Source: Deltaproteobacteria bacterium (lineage in GTDB: Bacteria; Desulfobacterota; Binatia; UBA9968). From it: a stretch of 8,621 bases of DNA. The notes under the pieces were generated by a model. That model searched no databases. It was given only the letters and a program-made list of their open reading frames with translations, and was not told the origin of the DNA. Of the stretch, positions 6,995 to 8,621 are shown in pieces (position 1 is the stretch's first letter; each line of letters begins with the position of its first letter). The stretch covers positions 1 to 8,621 of the forward strand of contig JAJONK010000307.1 in NCBI GenBank assembly GCA_021323355.1. Direction: 5' to 3'. Made by a program: the position numbers and the translations under genes.

Positions 6995-7749
6995 ACCCGC
7001 CGCTCCCGAGGCAATGCTAAGTCGGCCTGCTGCTGGGTTAACTCGAGAAAAACATCTTCCAAATTGCTGTCTTGACCCCGAGTGAGTCGGTAAATATCCG
7101 CCATGCTCCCACTGGCTATCAGATGGCCCTTCTGAATAATTCCGATTCGGTGGCATACTTCCTCGGCCACGCTGATGCTATGGGTCGATAAGAAAACCGT
7201 CGTACCGTTTTTCGCCAATGAGCGAAATAGGTCCTTAATGGTGCGCGCACCCTTGGGATCCAAGCCGACCATCGGCTCATCGACAATGAGAATGCGCGGC
7301 TCATGGACAAGCGCGGCACACAACACCAGGCGCTGTTTCATGCCGTGGGAAAACCCTTCCACTAACTCGTCCTGCCAATTGGCTAATTCGAAATATTCCA
7401 AGAGCTCGTCAATCCTGCGTGTTAGTCGAGCCGATTCCATTCGGTGTAACTTAGCGATGAACGTAAGGAATTCTTTGCCGCTGAGTTTCTCATAAATAAA
7501 CGGGCGATCGGGGATGAATCCGGCAATCGCTTTGGCTTGCTGCGGCTCTTGTTCGACATCGTGCCCGCCGAGAATCACTCGGCCCGAGCTCGCTCTCAAG
7601 ATCCCCATCATCACCCGGATGGTCGTGGTCTTGCCCGCGCCGTTGGGCCCCAGGAAGCCAAATATTTCTCCCGGGGCAACTTCGATGTTGAGATTATCTA
7701 CAGCAGCCAGGCGGCCGTACTGTTTGCGTAAATTGATTATGCGAATCAT
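6991..7749 (-). CDS. ABC transporter ATP-binding protein, ABC-2 type
   Basis: The 252-residue protein is a complete stand-alone ABC ATPase: Walker A GPNGAGKTT at 34-42, a variant Q-loop region FIPDRPFIYEKLSG at 78-91 with Asp where many ABC ATPases have Gln or Glu, signature FSHGM at 133-137, Walker B ILIVDEP at 153-159 with catalytic Glu158, D-loop GLDP and switch His190. The C-terminal NLEDVFLELT is typical of ATPases serving ABC-2-type permeases, and the following gene is such a permease, coupled through a TTGA overlap. Together they would move an unknown substrate across the inner membrane. The ATG is the natural family start (MIRIINLRKQYG) but the ribosome site is weak. It lies 122 bp after the transglutaminase-like gene on the same strand. 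With the permease broken, its function may be lost or may depend on another permease. Confidence 0.93.
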   Translation of the reverse strand: MIRIINLRKQYGRLAAVDNLNIEVAPGEIFGFLGPNGAGKTTTIRVMMGILRASSGRVILGGHDVEQEPQQAKAIAGFIPDRPFIYEKLSGKEFLTFIAKLHRMESARLTRRIDELLEYFELANWQDELVEGFSHGMKQRLVLCAALVHEPRILIVDEPMVGLDPKGARTIKDLFRSLAKNGTTVFLSTHSISVAEEVCHRIGIIQKGHLIASGSMADIYRLTRGQDSNLEDVFLELTQQQADLALPRERRV

Positions 7750-7871
7750 AGCGATGGAGTCTGCTCTATCTAACGGCGTCCAAGCCCCCGGCCACTAAAG
7801 ATCCAAGGCAGATAACTCGGCTAGGAATTATCCGCGCAACCGGGGTTGCTAGAGTCCGTCGATTTAGTGAA
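7750..7871. other. Intergenic gap between the transglutaminase-like and ATPase genes
   Basis: The 122 bp gap holds an inverted repeat GCAAC-CGGG-GTTGC (7836-7849) without a T-run on either side. I see no convincing promoter or open reading frame. The spacing leaves open whether the ATPase is co-transcribed with the upstream gene. Confidence 0.4.
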
Positions 7872-8621
7872 TTATTCCTGTTCCAGAACTTCTATTCTCA
7901 GATTGCCGATCAACTTCAGCATATCTAACTGCCGGTCGATTTCGCCTTCGATGAATTTGACGTGAGTGACATCGGCGGGAAACTGATCGAGCACCGAGTC
8001 CAAGGAGATCCATTTGCCGAGCCAAACTTCGGACCAAGCATGATAATAAAATGCGCCGCGCAGATAGACCAAGCCAACTACGGTTTTGGCGGGAATGCCC
8101 GCGGCGCGAGCGAGCGCGTTGAACAGCACAGTATGTTCGTTGCAATCCCCCTTTTTGGTTTGCAGCACTTGGAGAGCGTTAGGGATACTGATAGTCGGCT
8201 GCTTTTCGATTTCGTTGTAGACCCAGTTTTTCAGGCGCACTATCGCTCTGTGCGCATCTGTTTCTGCGCCGATGATTTGCACGGCACGATCGCGGATCGA
8301 TGGATGATCGCTTTGCAGAAATGCAGTGGGGTTCAAGAATGAGCCGAAGCGGCGATCTTTTAGAGGGATCTTGTAAGTGTCGGACGGGCTAACCTGCTCT
8401 CGCTCTATGCGCAATACATCCTCACTAAACTTCTGGCGTTCGCCATGCAATGCGAAATCTACCACATTCAGGCCGCTTAATCTTAGTTGCAACTTACTTC
8501 TACTTTGCGGCTGGAGAATCGATTCGCCGACCGCGATCGAAGCGCGTGCAATCAGGTCTAAAGGAACGGCGGGCGAATCAGCGAAGCTCTTTGCCTGTGG
8601 CGGAGCTTCTTGCCGGAGAGC
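7872..8621 (-). CDS. Transglutaminase-like domain protein (5' partial)
   Basis: The frame is open from the right edge to the TAA at 7874-7872, giving 249 residues, so the start lies beyond the window; a TTG at 8492 is merely an internal codon. Counting from the edge, residues 15-75 form a beta-rich N-terminal region (LDLIARASIAVGESILQPQ, then LQLRLSGL) of the kind found before bacterial transglutaminase-like cores. The core has the Cys-His-Asp triad: Cys160 in KKGDCNEHTVLFNALARAAG, His194 in FYYHAWSEVW and Asp208 in WISLDSVLDQ. Bacterial members act as peptidases or amide-modifying enzymes, often in the envelope; which reaction this one performs is unknown. The signal peptide, if any, would be outside the window. 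It lies upstream of an ABC ATPase/permease pair on the same strand, which may be a functional association. Confidence 0.88.
   Translation of the reverse strand, partial: ALRQEAPPQAKSFADSPAVPLDLIARASIAVGESILQPQSRSKLQLRLSGLNVVDFALHGERQKFSEDVLRIEREQVSPSDTYKIPLKDRRFGSFLNPTAFLQSDHPSIRDRAVQIIGAETDAHRAIVRLKNWVYNEIEKQPTISIPNALQVLQTKKGDCNEHTVLFNALARAAGIPAKTVVGLVYLRGAFYYHAWSEVWLGKWISLDSVLDQFPADVTHVKFIEGEIDRQLDMLKLIGNLRIEVLEQE

Noticed and set aside
7836..7849. Inverted repeat between the transglutaminase-like and ATPase genes as a terminator
   Set aside because: The stem is only 5-6 bp and there is no T-run on either strand.

Overview
This 8.6 kb window looks like ordinary chromosomal sequence from a free-living Gram-negative bacterium of intermediate G+C. 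A lipoprotein-type signal on a zinc peptidase, an MdlB/MsbA-like exporter, an F420-type luciferase-like oxidoreductase and an unusual ABC permease/ATPase pair together resemble deltaproteobacterial, Binatota or Rokubacteria-like genomes. That placement is inference from gene content only. I see no rRNA, tRNA, CRISPR array, phage gene or insertion sequence.

Layout. Plus strand, 1-2632: the 3' part of an ABC exporter half-transporter (membrane domain plus ATPase), overlapping by 8 bp a predicted lipoprotein aminopeptidase with a HELFH zinc motif. Minus strand, 2653-3525: a luciferase-like F420-dependent oxidoreductase, convergent with the aminopeptidase. A 178 bp divergent intergenic region (3526-3703) carries a good sigma70-type promoter and a 14 bp perfect direct repeat, and drives htpX (3704-4580, plus), an M48 membrane protease that is frameshifted near base 4367. 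htpX ends tail-to-tail with a minus-strand phospholipase/carboxylesterase (4577-5260); the two stop codons share one TTAA. A very stable hairpin lies about 55 bp past the htpX stop, inside the esterase gene.

Minus strand, 8621-5434: a transglutaminase-like protein (runs off the right edge), an ABC-2-type ATPase and its putative permease. ATPase and permease are coupled by a TTGA stop/start overlap. The permease is broken: its N- and C-terminal parts are in different frames and a conserved segment of roughly 45-50 residues appears to be missing at the junction.

Functionally the window leans towards the cell envelope: an exporter, a lipoprotein peptidase, a membrane-protein quality-control protease, a transglutaminase-like enzyme and a second ABC system. 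I found no convincing undescribed multi-gene system. The most notable points are the two disrupted genes, the repeat array upstream of htpX, the intragenic hairpin, the transglutaminase-ABC cassette and a hand-counted excess of the palindrome CGATCG.
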